Below, one piece after another: positions 44,702 through 52,601 of a DNA stretch of 64,000 nt; position 1 is the stretch's first letter, and each line of letters starts with the position of its first letter. Made by a program: the position numbers and the translations under genes. Below the pieces are notes generated by a model. The model had not been told where the DNA came from. It was given only the letters and a program-made list of their open reading frames with translations, and searched no databases. The DNA is taken from assembly GCF_014207705.1 (NCBI RefSeq), contig NZ_JACHIU010000001.1:2348501-2412500 (forward strand), in the 5' to 3' direction. This stretch comes from Sphaerisporangium rubeum (lineage in GTDB: Bacteria; Actinomycetota; Actinomycetes; Streptosporangiales; Streptosporangiaceae).

Positions 44702-44733
44702 GGGTTCCAGCCGGTCACCTCCGGCTGGAACCC
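44702..44733. terminator. Hairpin downstream of the DUF5987-GMC operon
   Basis: Perfect 13-bp stem GGGTTCCAGCCGG (44702-44714)/CCGGCTGGAACCC (44721-44733) with a 6-nt loop, about 140 bp after the GMC stop and 125 bp before the AhpD-like start. No T-tract follows. Confidence 0.65.
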
Positions 44734-44858
44734 ACCCGCACCTGACGCACCGTTCCCGGCGCCGGTACGGCGGGTCGTTCGCCGGTACGGCGAATCCGGC
44801 GCCGTCCTACGGCGGCTCGCCAAGGAATCTTCCCAGTCGACACATCAGGAGGCGACGA

Positions 44859-45899
44859 ATGGGGACCGTGCTGACCCGGCTCACTCTGCCGGGAACGATG
44901 ACTCAGGTGCGCCACGTCACACCGGTGCACCCCCGTGCTGCCGACGCGGCCGTGCGTGAGGTGTACGCGCAGATCTCGCGGGACTTCGGGATGCTGGCGC
45001 CGCCGTTGCTGCTGCATTCGCCGGCGCCGGCGGTGCTGGCGGCGGCCTGGGTGGTGCTGCGGGAGTCGCTGCTGGCGAACGGACGGGCCTCACGTGCGGC
45101 CAAGGAGGTCGTGGCGACGGTGGTCTCCGAGGCCAACACCTGTCCGTACTGTGTGGACGTGCACCAGGCGACGCTCACGGGGCTCGGTCACGCCGGGGAT
45201 CCGGAGTTGTCCCCGGTCGCGGAGTGGGCCCGTGGCCTCGGTACGCGGGACGGCGCGGCACGGCACGCGGATTTCTCGAAGGAGGAACTGAGCGAGCTGA
45301 CCGGGGTCGCGGTCACCTTTCACTACCTGAACCGCATGGTGAACGTCTTCCTCGGTGACTCGCTGCTGCCGCCTCAGGTGCCTGCCGGTGCTCGTGGCGG
45401 CATGCTGCGGATGTTCGGCCGGGTCATGCGTCCCATGGCACGCAGGGGTGCCGTGCCGGGGGAGTCGCTCGGACTGCTGCCTGCGGCGATGCCGGCCGCC
45501 GACCTGGCGTTCGCCGCGGGATCGCCGCACGTCGCCGGGGCCTTCACGCGGGCCGCGCACGCCGTCGAGGAGGCAGGGTACCGCTCGGTGCCGGAAGAGG
45601 TCCGTGCGATGGTGTCCACCGCACTCGCCACCTGGGACGGCACGCCTCCCGGTCTCGGCCGCACCTGGGCCGACGGCCCGGTGTCCGACCTGCCGGCGGC
45701 GCACCGCGCGGCAGGCAGGCTCGCGCTCCTCACGGCGATGGCGTCCTACCAGGTGGACGACACGGTCGTGGCAGCCTTCCGCGACGTGACCCCAGGTGAC
45801 CGCGAGCTGGTGGAACTGACCTCGTGGTCGGCCATGGCGGCGGCCCGCACGGCAGGCGCCTGGACCCGGCCCGTCCACGCGGAGATCCGGCCGGCCTGA
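44859..45899 (+). CDS. AhpD/carboxymuconolactone decarboxylase-like protein
   Basis: 346 residues, about twice the usual AhpD length. ATG 44859 has AGGAGG 6 nt upstream. The redox signature is EANTCPYCVDVHQATL (CxxC followed by His) at about 90-105, as in alkylhydroperoxidase D proteins. The C-terminal half repeats the helical pattern without a CxxC, suggesting an internally duplicated fold with one active half. It may detoxify peroxides or thiol adducts arising from enediyne chemistry; that role is inference from location. Ends just before a hairpin. Confidence 0.75.
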   Translation: MGTVLTRLTLPGTMTQVRHVTPVHPRAADAAVREVYAQISRDFGMLAPPLLLHSPAPAVLAAAWVVLRESLLANGRASRAAKEVVATVVSEANTCPYCVDVHQATLTGLGHAGDPELSPVAEWARGLGTRDGAARHADFSKEELSELTGVAVTFHYLNRMVNVFLGDSLLPPQVPAGARGGMLRMFGRVMRPMARRGAVPGESLGLLPAAMPAADLAFAAGSPHVAGAFTRAAHAVEEAGYRSVPEEVRAMVSTALATWDGTPPGLGRTWADGPVSDLPAAHRAAGRLALLTAMASYQVDDTVVAAFRDVTPGDRELVELTSWSAMAAARTAGAWTRPVHAEIRPA

Positions 45900-45913
45900 A
45901 CCTTTACCGGCAC

Positions 45914-45944
45914 GGTTCTGGCGGAGCCTCGTTCCGCCAGAACC
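45914..45944. terminator. Terminator hairpin after the AhpD-like gene
   Basis: Perfect 12-bp stem GGTTCTGGCGGA (45914-45925)/TCCGCCAGAACC (45933-45944), 7-nt loop, 14 bp after the stop codon. Confidence 0.75.
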
Positions 45945-46247
45945 ATCGCCGGCCCATGGGCCGAGCCTCGTCCGGCTGGAACGACGCGGACCCCGGCCGC
46001 GTCTCGTCCGGCTCGAAACGCCGTGGCACGTTTCCAGGCCGGTGAATTCTCCACGTTCCATTTCACGCGCCGCCGCTCCGCACACACGAAGTAGCCCAGC
46101 CGTTTTACCCGGATGCATTCTGGAGTGGACCGCATTCCTGGTGTCCATACCGAGTCAGGTCCGTGGCGTGCAATTCCGGTTGGGTCGCCACACGGGACGT
46201 GTGCGCTCGACACCTCGAAACACCCTTTCCAGTGAGAGGACAGACGC
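45945..46247. other. Intergenic region, about 300 bp
   Basis: No credible gene. It contains degenerate repeats of TCGTCCGGCT(G/C)GAA near 45968 and 46006. The last 100 bp are less GC-rich and presumably hold the promoter of the MDMPI-like gene. Confidence 0.4.
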
Positions 46248-47051
46248 GTGACCGACCTGGACGTTGTGCTCAGGGACCTCACCGCGGACGGCGAGCAGCT
46301 GGACCGGCTGGTGTCCGGGCTGACCGCCGAGCAGTGGCGCCTGCCGACCCCCGCCCCCGGCTGGACGATCCACGACCAGATCGCCCACCTCGCCTTCATC
46401 TACCGGCTGGCGCGTCTCGCGGCGGCCGAACCCGAGACGTTCACGGCGCTGGCCAAGAGCGCGGAGAAGAACTTCAACGGGGCCGTCAACGCGGCGCTGG
46501 CCGAGTACACCGCCGACTCGCCGGAGACGCTGCTCGGCAAGTGGCGCGCGGAGCGGCGTGACGTCGTCGCGGCGCTCGCGGCGGTGCCGGAGGGACAGGT
46601 CGTGCCGTGGCTGGTGAACCCGCTGCCGCCGATCATCCTCGCCTGCGCCGGGATCATGGAGCAGTTCGCGCACGGCCAGGACATCGCCGACACGCTCGGC
46701 GTGACGCTGGAGCGCGGCGCGAGCCTCGCGCACCTGACGGTGTTCGCGGTGCTCACCAAGGACTTCGGGTACCTGTCGCGCGGTGAGACCCCGCCGACGG
46801 CGGAGTTCCGCTTCGAGATCACCGGCCCGTCCGGCGAGCTGTGGGCCTACGGCCCGGAGAACGCCACCGAGCGGATCAGCGGCCCCGCCGAGGACTTCTG
46901 CCTGCTCGCCACCCGGCGCCGCCACCGCGACGACCTCGAGGTGACGGCGGAAGGCGCCGAGGCCGACCACTGGCTGGACATCGCGCAGTGCTACCGCGGA
47001 CCGGCCGGCGCCGGCCGGGTGCCGGGCCAGTTCACCGCGGCGGCCGCGTAG
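46248..47051 (+). CDS. MDMPI-fold (TIGR03084-like) metal-dependent protein
   Basis: 267 residues with GTG start at 46248 and AGAGGA upstream. It begins VLRDLTADGEQLDRLVSGLTAEQWRLPTPAPGWTIHDQIAHLAF, the four-helix DinB/mycothiol-dependent maleylpyruvate isomerase pattern with the metal histidine in IHDQIAH. EQFAHGQDIADTLG supplies the second histidine, and the C-terminal part is the MDMPI SCP2-like domain. Such proteins often use mycothiol to transfer or isomerise electrophilic substrates, which would suit neutralising a reactive enediyne, but no specific reaction can be stated. Confidence 0.8.
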   Translation: MTDLDVVLRDLTADGEQLDRLVSGLTAEQWRLPTPAPGWTIHDQIAHLAFIYRLARLAAAEPETFTALAKSAEKNFNGAVNAALAEYTADSPETLLGKWRAERRDVVAALAAVPEGQVVPWLVNPLPPIILACAGIMEQFAHGQDIADTLGVTLERGASLAHLTVFAVLTKDFGYLSRGETPPTAEFRFEITGPSGELWAYGPENATERISGPAEDFCLLATRRRHRDDLEVTAEGAEADHWLDIAQCYRGPAGAGRVPGQFTAAAA

Positions 47052-47091
47052 CCGCCGGTGCGTTCGTCTCGCGGCCGGATCGCTGTTCGAC

Positions 47092-47192
47092 GGCGGTCCG
47101 GCCGTGCGCCGTCCAGGCCGCGGTCCGTTCGTGCGCGGTCAGGCCGCGGTCCGGCCGTACGCGGTTCAGGCCGGCGGTCCGGCCGTGCGCAA
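47092..47192. repeat. Four degenerate tandem repeats of about 25 bp
   Basis: Four copies of a unit around GG(C)CGGTCCGGCCGTGCGC: 47092-47115, 47116-47141, 47142-47168 and 47169-47192. They fill much of the 307-bp gap between the MDMPI gene and the DAHP synthase gene. No hairpin terminator or gene is evident there. Confidence 0.6.
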
Positions 47193-47358
47193 CCGGCGGC
47201 GTTCTCCTTTTTGTGAATTCCCGGCGCTGTCAGGAAACGGCAACGGATCGGCATTTTGCTGCCTCGCGTATCGCTCGTCCGGCGGCCGGCAAGCGTGCAC
47301 AGTTGTGTCCAGGAAAGCCGATCGTCCCCTGATCGGCCGAGAAAAGGGTGAAGACAAT

Positions 47359-48396
47359 ATGGTGATCGTGATGGCTCCTGACGCCACGCCTGCGGACATC
47401 CAGGCGGTCGTGTCGATGGTGGAGCTGGCGGGTGGTGAGGCGTTCGTCAGCCGGGGGGTCAGCCGGATCGTCATCGGCCTGGTCGGTGACGTCGACCTGT
47501 TCGCCACACTGAACCTCGGCGCGATGCGCGGGGTGAGCAGCGTGACCCGCATCTCCGCCAAGTACAAGCTGGTCAGCCGGGAGCACCACCCCGACCGCAC
47601 GACCGTCCAGGTCGGTGGTGTGCCGATCGGTCCCGACACGGTGACGCTGATCGCGGGGCCGTGCGCGGTGGAGACCCCCGACCAGACCCTGCAGGCCGCG
47701 CTGATGGCCAAGGCCGCCGGCGCCACCCTGCTGCGCGGCGGCGCCTACAAACCCCGCACCTCCCCCTACGCCTTCCAAGGACTCGGCGTCGAAGGCCTGC
47801 GCATCCTCACCGACGTACGCGAACAGACCGGGCTCCCCATCGTCACCGAGGTCGTCGCCGCCGACGACGTCGCCACCGTCGCCGAACACGCCGACATGCT
47901 CCAGATCGGCACCCGCAACATGCAGAACTTCCCCCTGCTCCAAGCCGTCGGCGCCGCCGGACGGCCCGTCATGCTCAAACGCGGCATGAGCGCCACCATC
48001 GAGGAATGGCTCATGGCCGCCGAATACATCGCCCAACGCGGCAACCTCGACATCGTCCTGTGCGAACGCGGCATCCGCACCTTCGAGACCGCCACCCGCA
48101 ACACCCTCGACATCTCCGCCGTCCCCGTCGTCCAGCGCCTGTCCCACCTCCCCGTCATCGTCGACCCCTCCCACTCAGGAGGCCGCCGCGACCTGGTCCT
48201 GCCGCTGAGCCGCGCCGCGATCGTCGCCGGCGCCGACGGCGTCATCGTGGACGTCCACCCCTACCCCGACATCGCGCTGTGCGACGGCCCCCAGGCCCTG
48301 GTGGAGGAGGACCTCACGGCCCTGTCCGCCACGGTGCGCGACCTCGCCGGCTACATGGGCCGCCGCATCCCCGTCTCCGCTCCGATCGCCGCCTGA
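47359..48396 (+). CDS. aroF: 3-deoxy-7-phosphoheptulonate (DAHP) synthase, AroF/AroA-beta type
   Basis: 345 residues. Residues 1-75 are a ferredoxin-like regulatory domain (MVIVMAPDATPADIQAVVSMVE). Residues about 85-335 are the KDPG-class barrel: VTLIAGPCAVE, LLRGGAYKPRTSPYAFQGLG, QIGTRNMQNFPLLQAVG, PVMLKRGMSATIEEWL, CERGIRTF and VDPSHSGGRRDLV with metal and phosphate ligands. It catalyses the first step of the shikimate pathway, PEP + erythrose-4-phosphate to DAHP. The start ATG 47359 follows GGGTGAAG weakly. Its place beside prephenate dehydrogenase inside an enediyne cluster suggests a pathway-specific boost of aromatic precursors. Confidence 0.93.
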   Translation: MVIVMAPDATPADIQAVVSMVELAGGEAFVSRGVSRIVIGLVGDVDLFATLNLGAMRGVSSVTRISAKYKLVSREHHPDRTTVQVGGVPIGPDTVTLIAGPCAVETPDQTLQAALMAKAAGATLLRGGAYKPRTSPYAFQGLGVEGLRILTDVREQTGLPIVTEVVAADDVATVAEHADMLQIGTRNMQNFPLLQAVGAAGRPVMLKRGMSATIEEWLMAAEYIAQRGNLDIVLCERGIRTFETATRNTLDISAVPVVQRLSHLPVIVDPSHSGGRRDLVLPLSRAAIVAGADGVIVDVHPYPDIALCDGPQALVEEDLTALSATVRDLAGYMGRRIPVSAPIAA

Positions 48397-48408
48397 CCAG
48401 GTCGTCCC

Positions 48409-49290
48409 ATGAAGCTGCTGCCCTCTCCCTCGCCTGCCGCGCGCATGGTGCGCGGCGTCACCGTCGTCGGCACCGGCGTGATCGGCACGTCGGTGGCCCT
48501 CGCGCTGCGGCGCGCCGGTGTGCGGGTCCGGCTCACCGACCGGGACCCCGAGGCCCTGGCGGAGGCCGTACGGATGGGTGCCGGCACCGCTCTCCCCGCC
48601 ACCGAGGTCCGTGCGGACGTCGTGGTGGTGGCCACGCCGCCGTCCACCGTCGCCACCGTGCTCGCCGACGCGCAGCGCCGCGACCTCGGCGCCGTCTACA
48701 CCGACGTCGCCAGCACCAAGTCCCGCATCCTCGCGCAGGCCGAGCAGGCGGGCTGCGACCTGGCCACGTACGTCCCCGGTCACCCCATCGCGGGTCACGA
48801 ACTGTCCGGTCCCACCGCCGCGCACGCCGACATGTTCGACACGCGGCCCTGGGCCCTGTGCCCGCAGCCCGCCACCGCGCCGCAGGCCCTGCGTGCCGTC
48901 GCCACGCTCGTCACCCTGTGCGGCGCGCGGCCCACGATCCTGTCGGCGCAGGCCCACGACGAGGTGGTGGCCGCCGTCTCGCACGTGCCCCACCTCGTCT
49001 CCGCCGCTCTGGCGGCCCACTTCGCCGCCGCCGACGAGCACACCCTGTCCCTGGCGGGCAAGGGGCTCCATGACACCACCCGGATCGCGCTCGGCGCTCC
49101 CGCCTTGTGGCGCGACATCCTGCAGCACAACGCGCACCCCATCGCGGCCGTGCTCGACGCCATCGTGCGCGACCTCACCGAGGCCGCCAAGGCGCTCAGG
49201 TCCACCGACCAGGACGCGCTCACCGACCTTCTGACCAGAGGGAACCGCGGCAGGGAGCACATACTCGACGTCCTGCACCCCGCACCCTGA
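48409..49290 (+). CDS. tyrA: Prephenate dehydrogenase (TyrA family)
   Basis: 293 residues. The NAD-binding motif VTVVGTGVIGTSVALALRRAGVRV lies near residue 18, and VVVVATPPSTVATVL closes the Rossmann domain. The prephenate site HPIAGHELSGPTAAHADMFDTRPWALCP is well kept, with the catalytic His of the GHE segment. It oxidatively decarboxylates prephenate to 4-hydroxyphenylpyruvate, leading to tyrosine. It starts 12 bp after the DAHP synthase gene, so they are co-transcribed. Tyrosine is the source of beta-amino or beta-hydroxy acid moieties in several nine-membered enediynes. Confidence 0.93.
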   Translation: MKLLPSPSPAARMVRGVTVVGTGVIGTSVALALRRAGVRVRLTDRDPEALAEAVRMGAGTALPATEVRADVVVVATPPSTVATVLADAQRRDLGAVYTDVASTKSRILAQAEQAGCDLATYVPGHPIAGHELSGPTAAHADMFDTRPWALCPQPATAPQALRAVATLVTLCGARPTILSAQAHDEVVAAVSHVPHLVSAALAAHFAAADEHTLSLAGKGLHDTTRIALGAPALWRDILQHNAHPIAAVLDAIVRDLTEAAKALRSTDQDALTDLLTRGNRGREHILDVLHPAP

Positions 49291-49297
49291 GCCGTGC

Positions 49298-50278
49298 TCA
49301 GACCGTGAGGACGATCTTGCCGGTGGTGTGGCCGGCGGCGAAGCGCGTGAGCGCGGCCGAGGCGTCGGCGAGGGGGTAGGAGCGGTCCACGAGCGGTGTG
49401 ACGGCGCCGGAGTCGATGAGGCGGGTCAGGTCCTCTAGAGGGGCCGCGTCCTCCTTGGCGGTGACGCCGCGCAGGTTCTGCGAGACGAAGAACCTCGTGA
49501 ACAGCACGGTCCTGATGGTGCGGCCGAAGCCGCCGGTGACCGGGAACCTCTTGTAGCCGCCACCGCCGAGCACCAGCGTGCCGCGCCGGGTCAGCGCGCG
49601 GCGGACCAGCGGCAGCGGCCGGTCGCCGCCGAGGTCGAGGACGACGTCGTACACCGGCCCGTCGCGGTCGATCTCCTCGGCCGTGTAGTCGATGACGTCG
49701 TCGGCGCCGAGCGCGCGCACGGCGTCCGCCTTGGCCCCGCTGCACACGGCGGTGACCCGCGCGCCGAGCGCCTTGGCGATCTGCACCGCGAACGACCCGA
49801 CACCTCCAGAGGCGCCGATGATCATGACCCGCTGGCCCTCACGCACCTGGCCGACGTCGCGCAGTCCCTGCAGGGCCGTCACCGCGGAGACCGGCACCGC
49901 GGCGGCCTGCTCGAACGACAGCCGCTCCGGCTTGCGTGCCAGCAGGCGTTCCGGCGCCGCGGCGTACTCGGCGAACGAGCCGGTGTCGCACGTGCCGTAC
50001 ACCTCGTCGCCGGGCCGGAACCGCGTCACCTTCGCGCCGACGGCCTCCACCACCCCGGCGAGGTCCCGGCCGCGCACCGCCACCTTGGGCCGGCGCAGGC
50101 CGAAACCCATCAGGCGCACGAGGTAGGGCCGTCCCGTCATCAGGATCCACACGCCGGCGTCCACCGCCGCCGCCTTCACCCGCACCAGCACCTCGTCGTC
50201 CCCGATGGCCGGTTTCTCCACGTCCCGCAGCTCCAGCACATCGGCGGGCCCGTAGACGTCGTTGGCGATCGCTTTCAT
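49298..50278 (-). CDS. NAD(P)-dependent quinone oxidoreductase-like alcohol dehydrogenase (MDR)
   Basis: 326 residues of the zinc-less medium-chain dehydrogenase family. It has MKAIANDVYGPADVLEL at the start, the GRDLAGVVEAVG segment, the nucleotide-binding IIGASGGVGSFAVQIAKALGA (about 150-170) and the C-terminal HTTGKIVLTV. No structural-zinc Cys cluster is seen, as in quinone oxidoreductase-like members. Its ATG overlaps the stop of the small XRE gene, the last of three coupled genes. It may reduce enones or quinones. It converges with tyrA with only 7 bp between stops, and a link to enediyne synthesis is unproven. Confidence 0.88.
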   Translation of the reverse strand: MKAIANDVYGPADVLELRDVEKPAIGDDEVLVRVKAAAVDAGVWILMTGRPYLVRLMGFGLRRPKVAVRGRDLAGVVEAVGAKVTRFRPGDEVYGTCDTGSFAEYAAAPERLLARKPERLSFEQAAAVPVSAVTALQGLRDVGQVREGQRVMIIGASGGVGSFAVQIAKALGARVTAVCSGAKADAVRALGADDVIDYTAEEIDRDGPVYDVVLDLGGDRPLPLVRRALTRRGTLVLGGGGYKRFPVTGGFGRTIRTVLFTRFFVSQNLRGVTAKEDAAPLEDLTRLIDSGAVTPLVDRSYPLADASAALTRFAAGHTTGKIVLTV

Positions 50279-50511
50279 GGCTTGTCCTCTTCTTCCGGTG
50301 ACTCCGGATACTGGAAAACGTCGTCGAGCGGCACCCCGAACACCCTGGCGATCCGGAAGGCCATCTCCAGGGACGGCGAGTACCGTCCCTGCTCGATCGC
50401 GATGACCGTCTGCCTGGTCACCCCGATCCGCTCGGCCAGATCGGCCTGTGTCATCTCGTCACACGCGAACCGCAGCGTTCGGATGCGGTTGGTGACTCTC
50501 GTCGCCTTCAC
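50275..50511 (-). CDS. Small XRE-family regulator
   Basis: 78 residues, nearly all helix-turn-helix: RIRTLRFACDEMTQADLAERIGVTRQTVIAIEQGRYSPSLEMAFRIARVFGVPLDDVFQY. This is the YozG-like type that usually pairs with a small membrane protein. GTG 50511 overlaps the stop of the upstream membrane gene and its own stop overlaps the oxidoreductase ATG, so all three are coupled. Two near-identical operator-like palindromes stand directly upstream of the operon, so autoregulation is likely. Confidence 0.88.
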   Translation of the reverse strand: MKATRVTNRIRTLRFACDEMTQADLAERIGVTRQTVIAIEQGRYSPSLEMAFRIARVFGVPLDDVFQYPESPEEEDKP

Positions 50512-50933
50512 TTCTGCGGGACGCCTCCGTGGTACAGGGAGAGCTTCGCCATCGACCCCACCACCGCCGACAGCACGAAGCACAGGTAGATCACGTTGGC
50601 GATCCAGAACCGGTCCCATCCGGCGACGGCCATGAGCATCGCCGCAACGGCGCCGATCACCACGAACGCCTGTCCCGTGTGGTCGCCGAACCGGCCGATC
50701 TCCCGGTCGCGCTCGTCCTTGACCAGCGACCCCGGCCGCACCATCGACAAGACGATCTCCAGCAGGATGGCCGCGGCGATCCCGGCGCCGATCGTCCAGA
50801 GCATCGCCGCCGCGTACTCCGTCTCGGCCAGCGGCCGGCCCGCGGCGTTCCGTAGGACGACCACCACGTACACCGCGTAACCGATCACGCTGACCACCAG
50901 CATGATCCACGCGCGCCGCTCTTCGAGAGTCAC
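50508..50933 (-). CDS. Small four-TM membrane protein, partner of XRE regulator
   Basis: 141 residues, GTG 50933 with AAGGAG 6 nt upstream. Four hydrophobic segments (about 9-29, 43-63, 87-103 and 108-130) are joined by short loops; LVKDERDREIGRFGDHTGQ lies between the second and third. The organisation matches DUF2178-like proteins commonly encoded with YozG-type XRE regulators. The function is unknown; it may sense membrane stress or titrate the regulator. Overlaps the regulator gene by GTGA. Confidence 0.75.
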   Translation of the reverse strand: MTLEERRAWIMLVVSVIGYAVYVVVVLRNAAGRPLAETEYAAAMLWTIGAGIAAAILLEIVLSMVRPGSLVKDERDREIGRFGDHTGQAFVVIGAVAAMLMAVAGWDRFWIANVIYLCFVLSAVVGSMAKLSLYHGGVPQK

Positions 50934-50946
50934 TCCCGGCTCCTTC

Positions 50947-51014
50947 GATGTACAACTTTCTTGACATCTCCAATGTAGCGAATGCTTTACCTGATGTCTA
51001 GAAAGCTTTACATC
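50947..51014. promoter_or_regulatory. Two 22-bp operator-like palindromes upstream of the XRE operon
   Basis: GATGT-N12-ACATC occurs at 50947-50968 and again at 50993-51014. The second, read on the opposite strand, matches the first at 19 of 22 positions. The pair straddles the expected minus-strand promoter, 14-80 bp upstream of the membrane-protein start. It is a strong candidate binding site for the XRE regulator of this operon. Confidence 0.7.
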
Positions 51015-51104
51015 GCTCCGCGGCCCCCAAGACGCGAGAACCCCCGCCGTACCAGGGGTACGACGGGGGTGGCGGCGCTTGCCGCGCCGGGGACGCCTCG
51101 GGGG

Positions 51105-52352
51105 TCAGGCGGAGGCGGCGGCCGGGACGGCGGCCCTCAGGTAGACGGGGAGGGTGCGGTGGCCGTTCATGATGAAGGTGGGGAGCGGCTGGAGGTCGCT
51201 CTCCTCGACGGCCAGGGAGAGGTCGGGGTAGCGCTCGAAGAGGGTGCCGAGGCCGATGGCGGCGACCATGCGCGCGATGCCGGCGCCGAGGCAGTAGTGG
51301 GGGCCGTGGCCGAAGGACAGGTGCTCCTTGTCGGCACGGGTGATGTCGAACTCGCCGGCGGTCTCGCCGTGCAGCGAGGGGTCACGGCCGACGGCGCTGT
51401 AGTTGATCAGGATGGGGTCGCCCTTGGGGATGGTGACGCCGTCCAGGTGGATGTCCTCCACGGCGTACCGCAGGGGGAGCTGCGCCAGCGGGGACTGCAC
51501 ACGCAGGGTCTCGTCGATGACGTCGTCCCAGGAGACCTGGCCGGACTTCACCAGTTCGAGCTGATCGGGGTGGGTGAGCAGCGCCGTGATGGCGTTGTCG
51601 AAGAAGTTGATCGTGGTCTCGGAGCCGGCGCCGAGGATGGCGAAGATGGTGTCGGTCAGCTCGGCCTCGGTGAGGCGGGAGCCGTCCTCCTCACGGGCCG
51701 CGATGAGGTCGGTGGTGATGTCCTCGGCGGGGTTGGCGCGCTTGTCCGCGATGAGGTCGGCCATGGCGTCCCGCCAGCCGCCGAGGATCGCCGCGGCCTG
51801 CTCGGGGCTGACCGTCGTGTCGATCATCATCTCGATGACCTTCGCGGTCTTGGCGAGCGCCTCCTCCGACATGCCGATCAGCTCGGCGACGATGAGCGCC
51901 GGCAGGGGATAGGCGAACCGCTCACGCAGGTCCACCGGCTCACCGGGGGGTACGGCCTCCAGCGCGTCGAGGAGGTGGTTGGTCAGCTCCACCACGCGGG
52001 GCCGGATGGCCTCGGTGCGGCGGCGGGTGAAGGCCTTGCCGACCAGCTTGCGCAGGCGGACGTGCTCCTTGCCGTACGCGGTCACCATGTTGTCCATGGC
52101 GATCCAGCTGATCATCTCCCAGTCCGGCGGGATCTCGCCGTTGATGAACTTCGGCCAGTGGTTGCGCGCGCTCTTGGTGACCCGGGGGTCGGTGAGCAGG
52201 TCCCTGATCACGTCGTGCCGGTTCACCGACCAGGCGAGGACGCCGCCTGGCAGCTCGACCGGGGTCGCCGGTCCCATGGCGCGCAGCTTGTCGGCCTCGG
52301 CGTGGATGTCGCGGCCAGTGGTGTCGAGGCGGACGGGGCAGCCTTGTTCCAT
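51105..52352 (-). CDS. Cytochrome P450, CYP105/107-like
   Basis: 415 residues, the common size for soluble actinomycete P450s. The I-helix is AILGAGSETTINFF, ExxR is in DDVIDETLRVQSPLAQLPLRYA, and the haem loop FGHGPHYCLGAGIARM has the axial Cys. The start is ATG 52352 (MEQGCPVRLDTTG) with GGGAGAC upstream, instead of an in-frame start 42 bp farther out. It probably hydroxylates a tailoring intermediate. It is flanked by the exporter gene on the same strand, separated from it by a strong terminator. Confidence 0.93.
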   Translation of the reverse strand: MEQGCPVRLDTTGRDIHAEADKLRAMGPATPVELPGGVLAWSVNRHDVIRDLLTDPRVTKSARNHWPKFINGEIPPDWEMISWIAMDNMVTAYGKEHVRLRKLVGKAFTRRRTEAIRPRVVELTNHLLDALEAVPPGEPVDLRERFAYPLPALIVAELIGMSEEALAKTAKVIEMMIDTTVSPEQAAAILGGWRDAMADLIADKRANPAEDITTDLIAAREEDGSRLTEAELTDTIFAILGAGSETTINFFDNAITALLTHPDQLELVKSGQVSWDDVIDETLRVQSPLAQLPLRYAVEDIHLDGVTIPKGDPILINYSAVGRDPSLHGETAGEFDITRADKEHLSFGHGPHYCLGAGIARMVAAIGLGTLFERYPDLSLAVEESDLQPLPTFIMNGHRTLPVYLRAAVPAAASA

Positions 52353-52555
52353 CGGAAGTCTCCCGGGATCTCGTCGCTGGGAATGAAACCTCAAGGGATG
52401 TCCTTCGAAAATGGCAGGGAGAAATACCCGGTGATTGATTCGCAGGCATCCGAGGTTTCGTGCTTCGATTTTAAGGCCGCACTCACAGGTCCGTATATGA
52501 AGATAGGGGCACCCTGGTCACATCCCGCACGTTGGAAGACGCCGCCGCGAATGAG

Positions 52556-52588
52556 AAAAGGCGCCGGACGTGAGATCCGGCGCCTTTT
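52556..52588 (-). terminator. Rho-independent terminator of the exporter gene
   Basis: Perfect 13-bp stem AAAAGGCGCCGGA (52556-52568)/TCCGGCGCCTTTT (52576-52588) with a 7-nt loop and A/T tracts on both ends, 13 bp beyond the exporter stop. The best intrinsic terminator in the window. Confidence 0.88.
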
Positions 52589-52601
52589 GTGAAAGCAGCG
52601 G

